Positions 1 to 10,079 of a stretch of 64,000 nucleotides of DNA are shown here, in pieces (the first letter of the stretch is position 1; every line of letters begins with the position of its first letter). The translations under genes and the position numbers were made by a program. Under the pieces are notes generated by a model. That model ran no database searches, was not told the origin of the DNA, and saw nothing but the letters and a program-made list of their open reading frames with translations. This DNA is from Stentor coeruleus (taxonomy: Eukaryota; Ciliophora; Heterotrichea; Heterotrichida; Stentoridae): contig MPUH01000113.1 of assembly GCA_001970955.1 (NCBI GenBank), positions 39,846 through 103,845 of the forward strand, read 5' to 3'.

Positions 1-1225
1 TCTGAGAAAAAAACATGTTTTTTAGAAGAAAAGGTGAAAGATCCAGAACGTTTGAGTACATTTCACCTAAAAATTCCAAAACTTTCTCCCTATCATTACT
101 CCTAGACAACATCTCAAGCTGGATAATAACTCCATCTTTAAACAAAATTTCATACAAATCATGTCGAAGCTGAGATACACAAGATTTTGCAATATTACAA
201 AGTTCTATCAAAAACTCCAAAGCTCCAGGTTCATTAGTCTCTAATTTAGAACATAATTTATTTCTAACAGCTTCATTTGTTACATAAAAACTGATAATAT
301 CTTTCCATAAACTCTGTTGTATAAAGAAAATAAATGTAGTTGCCGAATCATCCAAACTACGACCCAAAGCCATATCTCTAATAAACTGTAATCTATGAGC
401 TTTGCATATTTTAGCCAGAAATAATTCATCACTTATTACAAGTAAGTTATTGTGTCTAGATTCATAATATGTATTTTTAAGATCATATACTATTCCATTT
501 AACCCTGGATCATGCTCAAGTCCTAGTAAAACATGATCAAAATGCTCATCACTAAGCAATTCTTCAAGAATCTCAGGAGAATTCAAATGAACTACATATC
601 AGTTACAAAATTGTTTATAAATAAGAAAAATCATCTCAAGTGTATTTTTCTTTGTCTCAATTTTCTGATCTTTGTTTTCTTGAGTATTTGTTGAATCCTC
701 ATGTTTTTCATCCCCAGTTTTTGTAATCCTTTCATTTTCCTCTTTTCTAATGCTGTCTATAATTTTGTGCATCTTATTCAAAAATCCTGAACTCAAAACT
801 TCTTTAGCCAACTTGGCCTTATTGCTGAAACTTATAATCATAGCAATTTCTTGTAAGTTATCAACTCTAGGGTCAATCAAACAAGGGTTTTCTTCTGTTT
901 CATCTTCATTGCTAATATCGCAAGGATTTTTTGATTGAATTTTACATATTTCTTCCAATACTTCTTTAGCATTACTTTGTTCTTGAAAACTTAAAGCAAA
1001 AGTACTATGATTTTCATCTACCCAAGTCAAGATAGTTTCTCCTTGTTTGCGATATTCTTCATCTTTAACCCAGTAATTAAGAATTTTCATATCAGGACTA
1101 TCTTCATTGAATACTGATACTTCAGCTCCTTCTATATCAAGATATCCTGTTCCACGATCAGCCCATTCACCATCACCTTCAAGTTGGTATACTTTGACTC
1201 GCCATACTCTATTCCTCAAAGCCAT
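1..1225 (-). CDS. PPP4R3: PP4 regulatory subunit 3 (SMEK family), 3' end cut off by window
   Basis: Regulatory subunit 3 of protein phosphatase 4, which targets the PP4 catalytic subunit to substrates. The first ~100 residues form the family's EVH1/PH-like domain, beginning WRVKVYQLEGDGEWADRGTG and including ALSFQEQ. An acidic, low-complexity stretch rich in K, E, T and N follows. The alpha-helical repeat region then covers LLSDEHFDHVLLGLEHDPGL, the block ending FIRDMALG, TTFIFFIQQSLW and the block up to MYSNVLDLSPFLL. The first reading frame stops at 599..601 inside a 15-nt intron (592..606). Removing it restores an open frame to base 1, giving about 403 residues in the window. The C-terminus lies outside. 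Start is the ATG at 1225. Family assignment is firm; the orthologue name is inferred from the order of motifs. Confidence 0.9.
592..606 (-). other. 15-nt intron in the PP4R3 gene
   Basis: Reads GTAACTGATATGTAG on the minus strand. It contains an in-frame TGA. Excision joins TTT-T to TT-CAT and keeps the frame. The A at position 10 is six bases from the 3' end, as in the other introns here. Confidence 0.9.
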
Positions 1226-1426
1226 ATATTATTTTTGTATTTTTGATGATATAATTTTTTATGCAGGATGTTTGAAATTGAATTGATCAAGATAGAAAAT
1301 TATATGGAGGAAGTATAAAAGATAGATTATTGGGAATAAAAAATATGAGACTGAAAAGGTAAGAATAGAGTTGGTTTTAGATTGGAATTATGGGAGAGTG
1401 TAGTGGGAATGAAGAAAATATAAAAA

Positions 1427-1508
1427 TGGCAACTGTGGGGATCGAACCCACGCGGCTATTCACCAGCAGATCTTAAGTCTGCCCCCTTAACCACTCGGGC
1501 AAATTGCC
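1427..1508 (-). tRNA. tRNA-Leu (anticodon UAA)
   Basis: Class II tRNA with a long variable arm and no intron. The minus strand starts GGCAATT and ends AGTTGCC, giving a 7-bp acceptor stem with one G-U pair, followed by discriminator A. The anticodon stem-loop is GCAGA-CTTAAGA-TCTGC, anticodon TAA, which decodes UUA. The T arm has GTGGGTTCGATCCCCAC and the D arm begins GCCCGAGTGG. UUA-reading tRNA-Leu fits the AT-rich codon use of the window. Confidence 0.95.
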
Positions 1509-1730
1509 TACATGGCAATTTCTACCATGACAATAATATATCTAGCTTACCTATAGTCATTTACATATTTATGAATAAATTGCTTTAAGCTATAAAACTA
1601 GTCCATATATCATATTATTTAAAAAGCCACAGCCTAATTATCATTATATACCTAATTCCTTTAATAGTTTTTTCACAGACCCATAATATCATACCAAAGA
1701 AGAGCGCTTCATATAATAATTTTAAAAAAT

Positions 1731-4700
1731 ATGCTTTTAAAAGCTCCAAGCAAAATACGACCAACACTCAGGATTTCACAATCAAGGACTAGGTCGAAAA
1801 CTCCTTTGCAGCAAAGACCAAATTCTCAAACTCCTACAATACGTAAAAAGTTTTCGCCTACAGTAAACAAATCCTTAACATGTTACAAAGACCAACCAAT
1901 CGCCAAGCATTCTCGAGCTTCATCACTAGATAAGACTCGAGAGTACAATTCCTCATTCAAACATGCAAAGACAAAATCATTAAAGTCTTCTGGAAAAATA
2001 GTGTTAAATACAAGAGAAATTATATCTCTCGATAATGTTCAAGGAGAAATGTCAATGGGAAACTATCAAAAAGCTGTAGAAATGATAGGGAAAATACTCA
2101 AAAACGATAATGGGAATTTAGAAGCTATTTATAGTAGAGGAGTATGTTTTATGCATTTAAAAAAATACGATCAAGCAATTAAAGATTTTGTTCATGTTAT
2201 GGATATAGACCCAGGTTTTGATCAACAGCTTTATATGGCTCTTTACATGAGTTACACATCTCTAAACCAGTTATCCTCAGCTTTACGTTGTCTTTCTAAA
2301 GGTCTTAGAAAATTCCCAAACTATTCTCAAGGGTTTTTCCTTCGAGGTCAGCTTTACAACAAATCTCAAAAATACGATAAAGCATTACAAGATTTCAAAA
2401 AAGTTATAAGCTTAGACAATCAGCAATCTCAAGTTCTTTTGCATATAGCAGAAAGTTATATTGGTCTTGGAGAAATAGAAAGTACGCTTAAAGTTTTATC
2501 AATAGCAGTAACTCATCCTGAAATGTTAAGAAAAGCTTTAATCTTAAGAATCCAGATTTTATGTGATATGAAGAAATATGAAGATGCTTTTTATGATATA
2601 GAAAAAGTTCTTAAAAATTGGCCTGAAGAATCAAATGTTTATTATTATAAAGGGTTGATACATTTTAATAGTAAAAAATATACTGATGCTGCTATATGTT
2701 TTGAACAAGTAGTCCAAGCAAATAAAGATTTAAAAATTGTAAACAAAGCTTTGTATTATTTAATAACTATACAAATAAATGAAAGAGACTTTTATGGAGC
2801 TTTACATACTTTAGAAAGAAGTCTTGATATTGGCCAAACTCCTGAACTAAAAGCTCTTCATAACTACACTGAAGGGGTTATAAGCCTTATGAAAAGAAAA
2901 TTAGAAGAAGGGATTCTGATTTTCACTAACATATTTAACTCTAATGAAAAACACCTTGAAGATTATATTGGAGACTGTTACGAAAATCGTGCTTTTGCTT
3001 ATTTTTCATTAAAACAATATGAAAAAGCTTTAAATGATTTTAAATCTGCTAAATTGTATAAGCAGTTAGAAAAAGCAAGTGAGTTTAATATAATGCTTTG
3101 TGATGCTATAATGGCAGAAGCTCATCAAAATCATGTTACTGGTTTAGAAATATTTAAAACAAGCAAAGAATTTTTTCCTAAAAATATCATGCCTGACTTG
3201 TGTAGAGCTTGTATTATGTTGCATTTATCACAAAGTATAGAAGAAAATTCACAGTATATAAACAAAGCTGAAGGGATAATTGAAAATATATTAGCACATA
3301 GAGAACCTGAATATGAGATTCTATTTTATAGGTCGATACTGAATTTTTTCTTAAAAAATTATGATAAAGCATTAGAAAATGCTAAAAGGACTGTGGAAAA
3401 AGCTGATGAAAACATCCCAAATCATTATGCGAATAGAGGGTTTTGTCATATAGCTTTGAAAAAGTATGAGGAAGCTATACAGGATTTTACTATTGCTATT
3501 CAGCTTAATGAGAATTTTAAAGAAGTTTATCTTTATAGAGGGATTTCTGCTTTTCTTCAAGATGACTTACAGCTATCTTTTGATGATTTTAGCTTGGTAG
3601 TGAAAAAATTCCCAGATGACTTACCTTTACAATTTAAAACTGCTAAGCTCTTAATGGCTATAGGTTCTTATAATGAGTCCTTAGAAATTTTCAATGCATT
3701 TCCTCAAGATTTTTCATCTATATTTCCAGCGAAAAACTACCTTATGCTAAATAATTTCAGTAAAGCACTAGCATCTTTGTGTTCTCTAAAATCAACAAAT
3801 GAAATAGAAATCGATAAAGAAATCATTGAACTAATTATAGACATTCAGGGTAACCCTAGTACAATTTTCGAGTCAGCATCTATCTGCAATCGTCTTAAGC
3901 ATAATTTCGGTAAAATCTTTACTAAAAAATACATGTATTGGTTAATTGGAATTATTCTTCTTTACAACAACGAATGCACATCAGCAACTGGATACTTCCA
4001 AGCCGTCCTAGAAATGCTCCATGATGAAGAGCCAGAATTATTTGCAGACAGCATAACCATCGAAGAAGAAAACTGTGAAATTCTCTACAATCTAGCTTTA
4101 TGCAGCCTAAAAAGCACAAGTGATGAATCAAAAGCTAATGCCCTTATGATTTTTGAAGAACTAGCTGAAGTCTTAAGTGAAAAGCATAGAGGACAGCTTC
4201 TTTTTTTATCGGCAATATTACATGTAGTCCAAAGAAGTAAAGGTAAAGCAGAAAAGCTTTTTAAAGAAGCGATTAAAGCTGATAGTGATACTTTGTCTCC
4301 ATTTTTAGATGGAAAAGATATTAATGTTTTACCATTACATACAGGAAATGAGTTTTCATGTATTTTCCCTATGATTCCAATAAAACTTGATTCTTTACCT
4401 ACAATTTATGTTAGACCTGCTATTGTTCTCCCACATGCTGATATTGAATATTCAGGTTTGGATATACAAAAAGAACTTTTAGGGTTTTTTAGTATTGCAA
4501 ATATACACCCAAGACCTGAAGCTCCTTGGCTTATAAGGGTTAAAGGGTCTATTCAGTTTACAGATGCCTTTTTGGAAATAAGTCATGATTTGGAAACTGA
4601 AGCTGAAGAAAAACCTTCGATAAAAATTGAGAATAAAACTTTTGAAATACACCCTGGAGCGAGATCGCAGAACATTTTAAGGCAGTCTTCGTTTCTATCT

Positions 4701-4784
4701 GAGGCTTCAAAGAATGTTGTCAATAATAGAGCTATGTTTGATATGAATCTTGAACAGAAAATCAAAAACATTTGTAATGATTAG
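1731..4784 (+). CDS. Large tetratricopeptide-repeat protein
   Basis: A 1017-residue, intronless protein. Residues 1 to about 90 are basic and rich in S, T, K and Q. From about residue 95 to 700 there are many TPR units, for example YDQAIKDFVHVMDIDPGF, YDKALQDFKKVISLD, YEKALNDFKSAKLY and YEEAIQDFTIAIQLN. The last ~120 residues are not TPR and carry a proline-rich segment (IYVRPAIVLPH, NIHPRPEAPW). TPR arrays are protein-protein scaffolds; in ciliates many long TPR proteins belong to ciliary or basal-body complexes, but nothing here fixes a partner. It resembles TTC6-like arrays in general style only. The ATG at 1731 is the first in frame and the stop is TAG. Confidence 0.85.
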   Translation: MLLKAPSKIRPTLRISQSRTRSKTPLQQRPNSQTPTIRKKFSPTVNKSLTCYKDQPIAKHSRASSLDKTREYNSSFKHAKTKSLKSSGKIVLNTREIISLDNVQGEMSMGNYQKAVEMIGKILKNDNGNLEAIYSRGVCFMHLKKYDQAIKDFVHVMDIDPGFDQQLYMALYMSYTSLNQLSSALRCLSKGLRKFPNYSQGFFLRGQLYNKSQKYDKALQDFKKVISLDNQQSQVLLHIAESYIGLGEIESTLKVLSIAVTHPEMLRKALILRIQILCDMKKYEDAFYDIEKVLKNWPEESNVYYYKGLIHFNSKKYTDAAICFEQVVQANKDLKIVNKALYYLITIQINERDFYGALHTLERSLDIGQTPELKALHNYTEGVISLMKRKLEEGILIFTNIFNSNEKHLEDYIGDCYENRAFAYFSLKQYEKALNDFKSAKLYKQLEKASEFNIMLCDAIMAEAHQNHVTGLEIFKTSKEFFPKNIMPDLCRACIMLHLSQSIEENSQYINKAEGIIENILAHREPEYEILFYRSILNFFLKNYDKALENAKRTVEKADENIPNHYANRGFCHIALKKYEEAIQDFTIAIQLNENFKEVYLYRGISAFLQDDLQLSFDDFSLVVKKFPDDLPLQFKTAKLLMAIGSYNESLEIFNAFPQDFSSIFPAKNYLMLNNFSKALASLCSLKSTNEIEIDKEIIELIIDIQGNPSTIFESASICNRLKHNFGKIFTKKYMYWLIGIILLYNNECTSATGYFQAVLEMLHDEEPELFADSITIEEENCEILYNLALCSLKSTSDESKANALMIFEELAEVLSEKHRGQLLFLSAILHVVQRSKGKAEKLFKEAIKADSDTLSPFLDGKDINVLPLHTGNEFSCIFPMIPIKLDSLPTIYVRPAIVLPHADIEYSGLDIQKELLGFFSIANIHPRPEAPWLIRVKGSIQFTDAFLEISHDLETEAEEKPSIKIENKTFEIHPGARSQNILRQSSFLSEASKNVVNNRAMFDMNLEQKIKNICND

Positions 4785-5298
4785 TTTACTTTTAATTTAT
4801 GTATGATTTTTTTAAAGTATTGTGTAGGATATAAAGGTATTTATTATTATTATTTAAGATTTTAGGATGAGTATTATTGTTATTGTGTGAAGAGATATAT
4901 TAGTAAATTGATAATTTAGTGGTATTTTATGTTATAAATATTAGGATTATAGAATATATAAACTTTTAATTAGGTTGTTTTTATAATATGCATTTTTTTA
5001 TTGTGATTATATGATTAAAGAAGGTATAGAATCATAGAATGCAAATAAGAAAAAATATATATAAGAAAAAAATCATATATAAAAATAAACTATAATATTG
5101 TAAATTTATAAGCTAGTTACAATATGCTTTTATGATTAGATATTTAAGTAACATTATTAAAAAATGCTTAAACAAAAAGAAATAATGAAAAGAGTAATTT
5201 TATAATCTTTTAAAACATTTCAAGTAAAAATCTAAGTTATCAAAAATTACTTTCATTAAATTCAATGTATTATCATAATTCTTCAAGTAAAAAGGAGC
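4785..5298. other. Intergenic, AT-rich
   Basis: Very AT-rich convergent spacer between the 3' ends of the TPR gene and the small tail-anchored gene. I see no coding pattern, RNA gene or repeat. Confidence 0.6.
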
Positions 5299-5664
5299 TT
5301 AAATATTTTTATGTAATGGAAATCTTACTATCTTGAAGTTCAGATACAAGCAAGCAGCAAACAAAATTAAAATGACTATCAACTGTATGTAAACCAAAAT
5401 AATTTTCCCTTTACTGATTTTTTCGAGTTTAGGCTTATCTTTGAAAGATGTAGGACGTTTAGATCTGTTGTCCATACTCACAGCATATCCTCTTGTTGAT
5501 CTTTCACCATATTCTAGATGCTGCTTTATATCTCCAGTCAATGCATGGCCTCGAGTTCTTTCATTTAATTCTATATGAGCTTTATGATCAGGCCCAACTG
5601 CATAGCTTCTTGCTGTACGTTCACCCATCTCCAAGTTAGGATCAGATTTATTAGTTCCACTCAT
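5299..5664 (-). CDS. Small tail-anchored protein with three ~20-residue repeats
   Basis: A 121-residue protein of unknown function. Three imperfect repeats of about 23 residues occupy positions ~10 to 72. Each carries an ERT/ERS core: GERTARSYAV, NERTRGHALT and GERSTRGYAV. A lysine-rich linker (KPKLEKISKGK) leads to one strong hydrophobic segment near residues 88 to 110 (VYIQLIVILILFAACLYL) and a short tail. There is no signal peptide, so a cytosolic repeat domain with a C-terminal membrane anchor is the simplest reading. Arg and Tyr recur at fixed repeat positions. The ORF is intact from ATG to TAA. Confidence 0.7.
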   Translation of the reverse strand: MSGTNKSDPNLEMGERTARSYAVGPDHKAHIELNERTRGHALTGDIKQHLEYGERSTRGYAVSMDNRSKRPTSFKDKPKLEKISKGKIILVYIQLIVILILFAACLYLNFKIVRFPLHKNI

Positions 5665-6375
5665 GGATAATTATAAATTATTAATTACTAAGTATTAAGC
5701 TAATTAGAGAATGAAGTTTTTTACAATGATATTACAATAATAAAGTTTTGGTATATTTTAACCAAGTTTTTTATTTTCTCTTAATTATCTTGAAGAAGAA
5801 AATAATTTTACTTATGATATGCTGATATCATTTAAGCATTTTAAAGAGAAATAGTTTATGGAGTGTTTTTTGGAAATAGTGCTTGAAATAAATAAAGTTG
5901 TGGGTGAATAAGGGTTTGCTGCTTTTTGGGTAGTGGCTGGCTTTGTAATTATTCAATAAATTTCAGAGACTATAAATTTATGCTTTTAAAGCTATAAAAT
6001 ATTATAGTATAATTAAAAACTTTTACTTTATAACATGTAATAGTTTGTAATTTAAAAGGAGATATAAAACTATTTTAAAAAGTGAATAAAAGAATCTCAT
6101 AAAAAAAATTATTAACTCAAGACTAGAATTTAATAGCATCTATCAAGAGTAAAACTATCTCTTAGAATTAAAAAAATCTTTTTTTATATCAATTTATGAT
6201 CTAATACATGATTTAAAATACGTATATATAATATCTTAAACTTATATTTATAGTTAAATAATAACATAAAGTTATTATGGATCTTGGATACACTAAGCCT
6301 ATCATTTATTGATAATAATTATCACCTTATAATTTATTATACAAATTTGTATGTTCCACTCTTTTTAAATATAAG
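5665..6375. other. Intergenic, divergent promoter region
   Basis: AT-rich DNA between two divergently transcribed genes. No coding relic, RNA gene or clear repeat seen. Presumably it holds both promoters, but I cannot point to a defined element. Confidence 0.5.
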
Positions 6376-7578
6376 ATGAAGTTTAATTTGTCATCACCTC
6401 CGAACAAAGAAAAATTTCTAGCTGAAAAGATATACTCCCCTAGCAATCCTAGGCCAAAAGTAAACCTACAAAAAGTTCCCCAATCAAAAAAACCCTTGAT
6501 CCTTGGGCATTTTTTAAAAAAGCCTTACAAAATACCAAAGACACATGAAAACACTTCTTTACCAACTCAAAATAGTTCTACTCCTAAAAGCTTAGTTTCA
6601 AAAAATTGTAGAACACTATCTCAAGGGGCAAATCAAATACGTATTATGTCACAAGGAATGAACCATTTAAGAAATTCTTCAGTAAATCCTACCCAAAACA
6701 TTATTTTCAAATACGCAAGCGCTACTCAAACAGGCTTTATTCCCGATTTTCCACAAAAAGAAAATCAAGATTCAAGCTTAGAAATTTATAATCCTGAAAT
6801 TAGCATGTTTGGGATTTTTGATGGACATGGAGTCCATGGTGGCAGAGTGTCTAACTACATAAAAAACAGACTTCCTTTATTGTTTTCCAAAATGACTCGG
6901 GATGTCAAATCAAGTATAAAAAGTGCAATTTCTATAATAAAAGAAGAACTTCCAACATTGATTGATACAAGTTTCAGCGGAAGTACTTTAAACGTTGTGG
7001 CAATCAAAGGAAAGAAACTATTTTGTGCTAATATCGGAGATTCACGGGCAATTGTGGGAAACCAAATCAATGATATAAGTAACAAAACAAGTTCTGGGAA
7101 AAAATGGGCATCTGTTTCATTATCCAGAGACCATAAACCTGATATTGAAGAAGAAGCTGCAAGGATAAATCGTGCTGGTGGACGTGTTTTATCTTATTTT
7201 GATGAATCAGGTAATCCTGCTGGTCCAGCTAGAGTATGGTTAAAAAATCAAAATATTCCTGGATTAGCTATGTCAAGATCAATAGGCGATGCTATTGCTG
7301 CTAGTGTTGGAGTCATTTCTGAACCAGAGATTATTGAATATGAACTTACAAGTCAAGATAAATTTCTTGTTATTGGATCAGATGGAGTTTTTGAATTTCT
7401 TAGTAATGAAGAAATTGTTAAATTGATTATTCCTTTTTGGAGAAATAGAGACCCACAAGGGGCTTGCAAAATTGTTGTGAGCTCTGCTGAGTATAGATGG
7501 AGAAATGTAAGGAATATTTAGGAAGATGTTATGGTTGATGATATTACTGTGGTTGTTGTGTTTTTCAATGTGGATTAG
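6376..7578 (+). CDS. PP2C-type Ser/Thr protein phosphatase (PPM family)
   Basis: Metal-dependent phosphatase, 395 residues after splicing. The N-terminal ~110 residues are basic and low-complexity. The catalytic domain follows, with FGIFDGHGVHGG (about residue 147, metal-binding Asp), ANIGDSRAIVG (about 220), SRDHKPD (about 252), AMSRSIGDAIA (about 300) and VIGSDGVFEFL (about 334). The frame stops at a TAG at 7519..7521, but this lies in a 15-nt intron (7507..7521). Splicing adds EDVMVDDITVVVVFFNVD, supplying the family's last conserved motif (DDIT, metal-binding Asp). Without the splice the enzyme would lack it, which is strong support for the intron. Target unknown. Confidence 0.93.
7507..7521 (+). 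other. 15-nt intron in the PP2C gene
   Basis: Reads GTAAGGAATATTTAG. Its last codon would be an in-frame TAG. Removal joins RWRN to EDVMVDDIT and restores the C-terminal PP2C motif. Confidence 0.92.
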
Positions 7579-8597
7579 TTAATTTGATATTAGATTAGTC
7601 AAGGAAGTTTGGGTTTGGTAGCTGTTTGTGGAGAAAGTTGAGGGATTTTAGATTTTAGTTTGAATTGGATTTTGAAGAGGATTTTTTAGAGATAGAAAAT
7701 TCTGATGTTGCGAATTTAAGGTTTTCATTGATTTTTAACAATGTAAAGCTTGTTTGTTTTGAATATAGTATTTATAATATATAATTTTTTGAGCGAAAAT
7801 TGAAGGTGGAGATTTGGTATAGGAAAAAATCAGATGAAATTAAGAAGTCTACGTATAAATTTATTTGTAGGAAATGCAGAGGGTACACGATATATGGTTA
7901 CTATACAATAGGAAAAAATATTAATAAGTAATTATCAGATGCACGGCTACTGGACAATAGGAAAAAATATTAATAAGTAATTATCAGATACACAAGTTAA
8001 GAAAAGATAGGAATACAGGAAAATGTAAGACAATCTGTTAGTATTATATATAATAAAAATGATACTTATAATAACTTAGTGAAAAGGAATAAATTATATG
8101 GATGCATGATTGCCAAAAACTTTTTTAATGATTTTAAGCATTACCCAACTTAATAAAACTCCTAATAAAATGTATTGTCCTATTTAATAATTTTTTTCTC
8201 TAATATAATATCATATTGCTTATTATATTACAATAATTGTTTAAAACATATAAATTAACTAGCAATCATAACTCTTTTTATCAATATCTTCCAAATTCTA
8301 CAGCTTTATATAAATTTCAATCTAAAATAATTATTAAATATGCAATTTATTTACATTATCTCAATAACTTAATACAATAAATTCCTATTTACTATCGTTC
8401 TCTGCATCTTATGACTCAAATTTCCACTAACTTTTCTATTAATTTTATCTATAATAAACACTTTCAAACTAATCTTTAGTTCTAATTTCATCATTCTTAA
8501 AAAAATTATCATATTTTAATACTTATAAACTACTTTTAATTTTAAAAGTAAACCTAAAAACATTATGTAAATTTTAAAATAAAATCCCTCAATTAAA
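7579..8597. other. Intergenic between converging genes
   Basis: Two 3' ends face each other here. The PP2C side is G/T-rich and the kinase side is C/A-rich. A 49-nt tandem duplication lies at 7905..7993. I see no gene or RNA in the rest. Confidence 0.6.
7905..7993. repeat. Tandem duplication, period 49 nt
   Basis: The segment starting ACAATAGGAAAAAATATTAA at 7905 recurs at 7954 with one base change over about 40 nt (GATGCAC versus GATACAC). The repeated part contains AATAAGTAATTATCAGAT. Two copies only. Confidence 0.85.
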
Positions 8598-10079
8598 TTA
8601 TATCTTATGAGCTAGCATGTCAATAAATTGATCTAAATTTATCATTCCCTCTTTAGATTTTGAAGCATTCCTAATAATCGTCTTCCATATTTCAATATTC
8701 GATTCAGTTTGGTCTTCAGAAAGGGCTCTCATAAGTTCTTCAGCACTAACATACCCTTTTTTCTCTGGATCAAGCATCTTAAATGCCATTGTAAGGTTAT
8801 TTTTCGATAAAACAATCCCTGCATCAATACTAGCTCTTAAATATTGAGAATACTCTATGTACCCAGCTCTACCCGAATCAAGCTTTTCCATAATTTGCAT
8901 AGCTTCATTTCGCGCATCTCCAACATCTTTGTTTTGTTTTAAATACTCAAATAAATCATCTTCACTAATTCTCCCATCACCATCCGAATCTACAAGAGCA
9001 AAGACTTCTCTTATAGGTTTTGTATCTTTTACCGAAATTATTTGGCTTATAATAAATGTCCTTATCGCTTCTTTTAGTTTAAAAGTGTTTCTAAAGTTCC
9101 TTAAATTGTTAGTTACTGATGATATTGTGTCTTTTCTTGGGGATTTTCTTACTAGACTTATATGAAACCACTTGTGTGATAAAGCTTCTAAAGCTGTGAT
9201 TCGTTGATCTTCTGGGACTAAAAGTTTTTGTATTAGATCTTTAGCTTCATCTGAAACTTTACTAAACTCTTTACCATCAAGTGAATACTTTTGTGTTTTG
9301 ACACTTTCCATTATTTGTTCATCTGTCTCTCCTGTAAAAGGAGGATTACCAGTTAAAAGCATATACATAATAACTCCAGAACTCCATTCATCACATTTTT
9401 CTGTATATTCACTTTCAATCACTTCTGGGGCCATGTAGTAACAAGTACCAGTTTCACCTTTAAGCTTTACACCATTTGTCAAAAATACAGCATTACCAAA
9501 ATCAGCTATTTTTAAATGCAACTCTTCTCCTCGCTCTTCTATAAGAATGTTTTCTGGTTTCAAGTCTCTATGAGCTATATTCTGACTATGAATATAAGAA
9601 ACTACAGAAAAAAGCTGACGCATAATATCACAAACTACCTGTTCTGTAAGTCGATCTATTGCCCCAATTTTATGGAAAAGTTCACCGCCTAGACAGAATT
9701 CCATAGTAATATAAAAGCATTTATCATCTTCAAAATACTCGTAAACTTTGACTAGATTAGGATGGTCCAATCGTTTGAAAATTTCGATTTCTTGCTGCAG
9801 ACCCCCTGAGTTCAAATATTCTTGAGGAAATAAGTTTTTATAATAAATTTTAACAGCACGCATCATACCTGTGAGTTTATGAGTGCATCTTCTTACTTCA
9901 GCAAAACCTCCTGTACCGATTTTGTTACCATTATGGTATTCCTCATTGAAAGGCTTAGTAGGCTTTCTTATAAGATTGCTTCTTATTACAATATCGGAAA
10001 CTTCTTCTTTTTGGTTAGGAGCTTTTGAATGTTGGTTTTTCAACACTGCATCATTCACTTTAGTTTTCCCACAGCCCAT
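8598..10079 (-). CDS. Calcium-dependent protein kinase (CDPK type)
   Basis: A 493-residue Ser/Thr kinase fused to calmodulin-like EF-hands, the CDPK layout of plants and alveolates. The start MGCGKTK is a likely N-myristoylation plus Cys palmitoylation signal, so membrane association is expected. Kinase domain about residues 48-308: glycine loop GTGGFAEVRRCT, AVKIYYK, HRDLKPENIL, DFGNAVF, MAPEVIES. A junction helix follows (~310-345). Of the C-terminal EF-hands, the first loop DSDGDGRISEDD is canonical. The next (DSGRAGYIEYSQ) and third (DPEKKGYVSAEE) have substitutions at calcium ligands, and the fourth is degenerate. Calcium presumably relieves autoinhibition. Intronless; ATG at 10079. Confidence 0.93.
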   Translation of the reverse strand: MGCGKTKVNDAVLKNQHSKAPNQKEEVSDIVIRSNLIRKPTKPFNEEYHNGNKIGTGGFAEVRRCTHKLTGMMRAVKIYYKNLFPQEYLNSGGLQQEIEIFKRLDHPNLVKVYEYFEDDKCFYITMEFCLGGELFHKIGAIDRLTEQVVCDIMRQLFSVVSYIHSQNIAHRDLKPENILIEERGEELHLKIADFGNAVFLTNGVKLKGETGTCYYMAPEVIESEYTEKCDEWSSGVIMYMLLTGNPPFTGETDEQIMESVKTQKYSLDGKEFSKVSDEAKDLIQKLLVPEDQRITALEALSHKWFHISLVRKSPRKDTISSVTNNLRNFRNTFKLKEAIRTFIISQIISVKDTKPIREVFALVDSDGDGRISEDDLFEYLKQNKDVGDARNEAMQIMEKLDSGRAGYIEYSQYLRASIDAGIVLSKNNLTMAFKMLDPEKKGYVSAEELMRALSEDQTESNIEIWKTIIRNASKSKEGMINLDQFIDMLAHKI

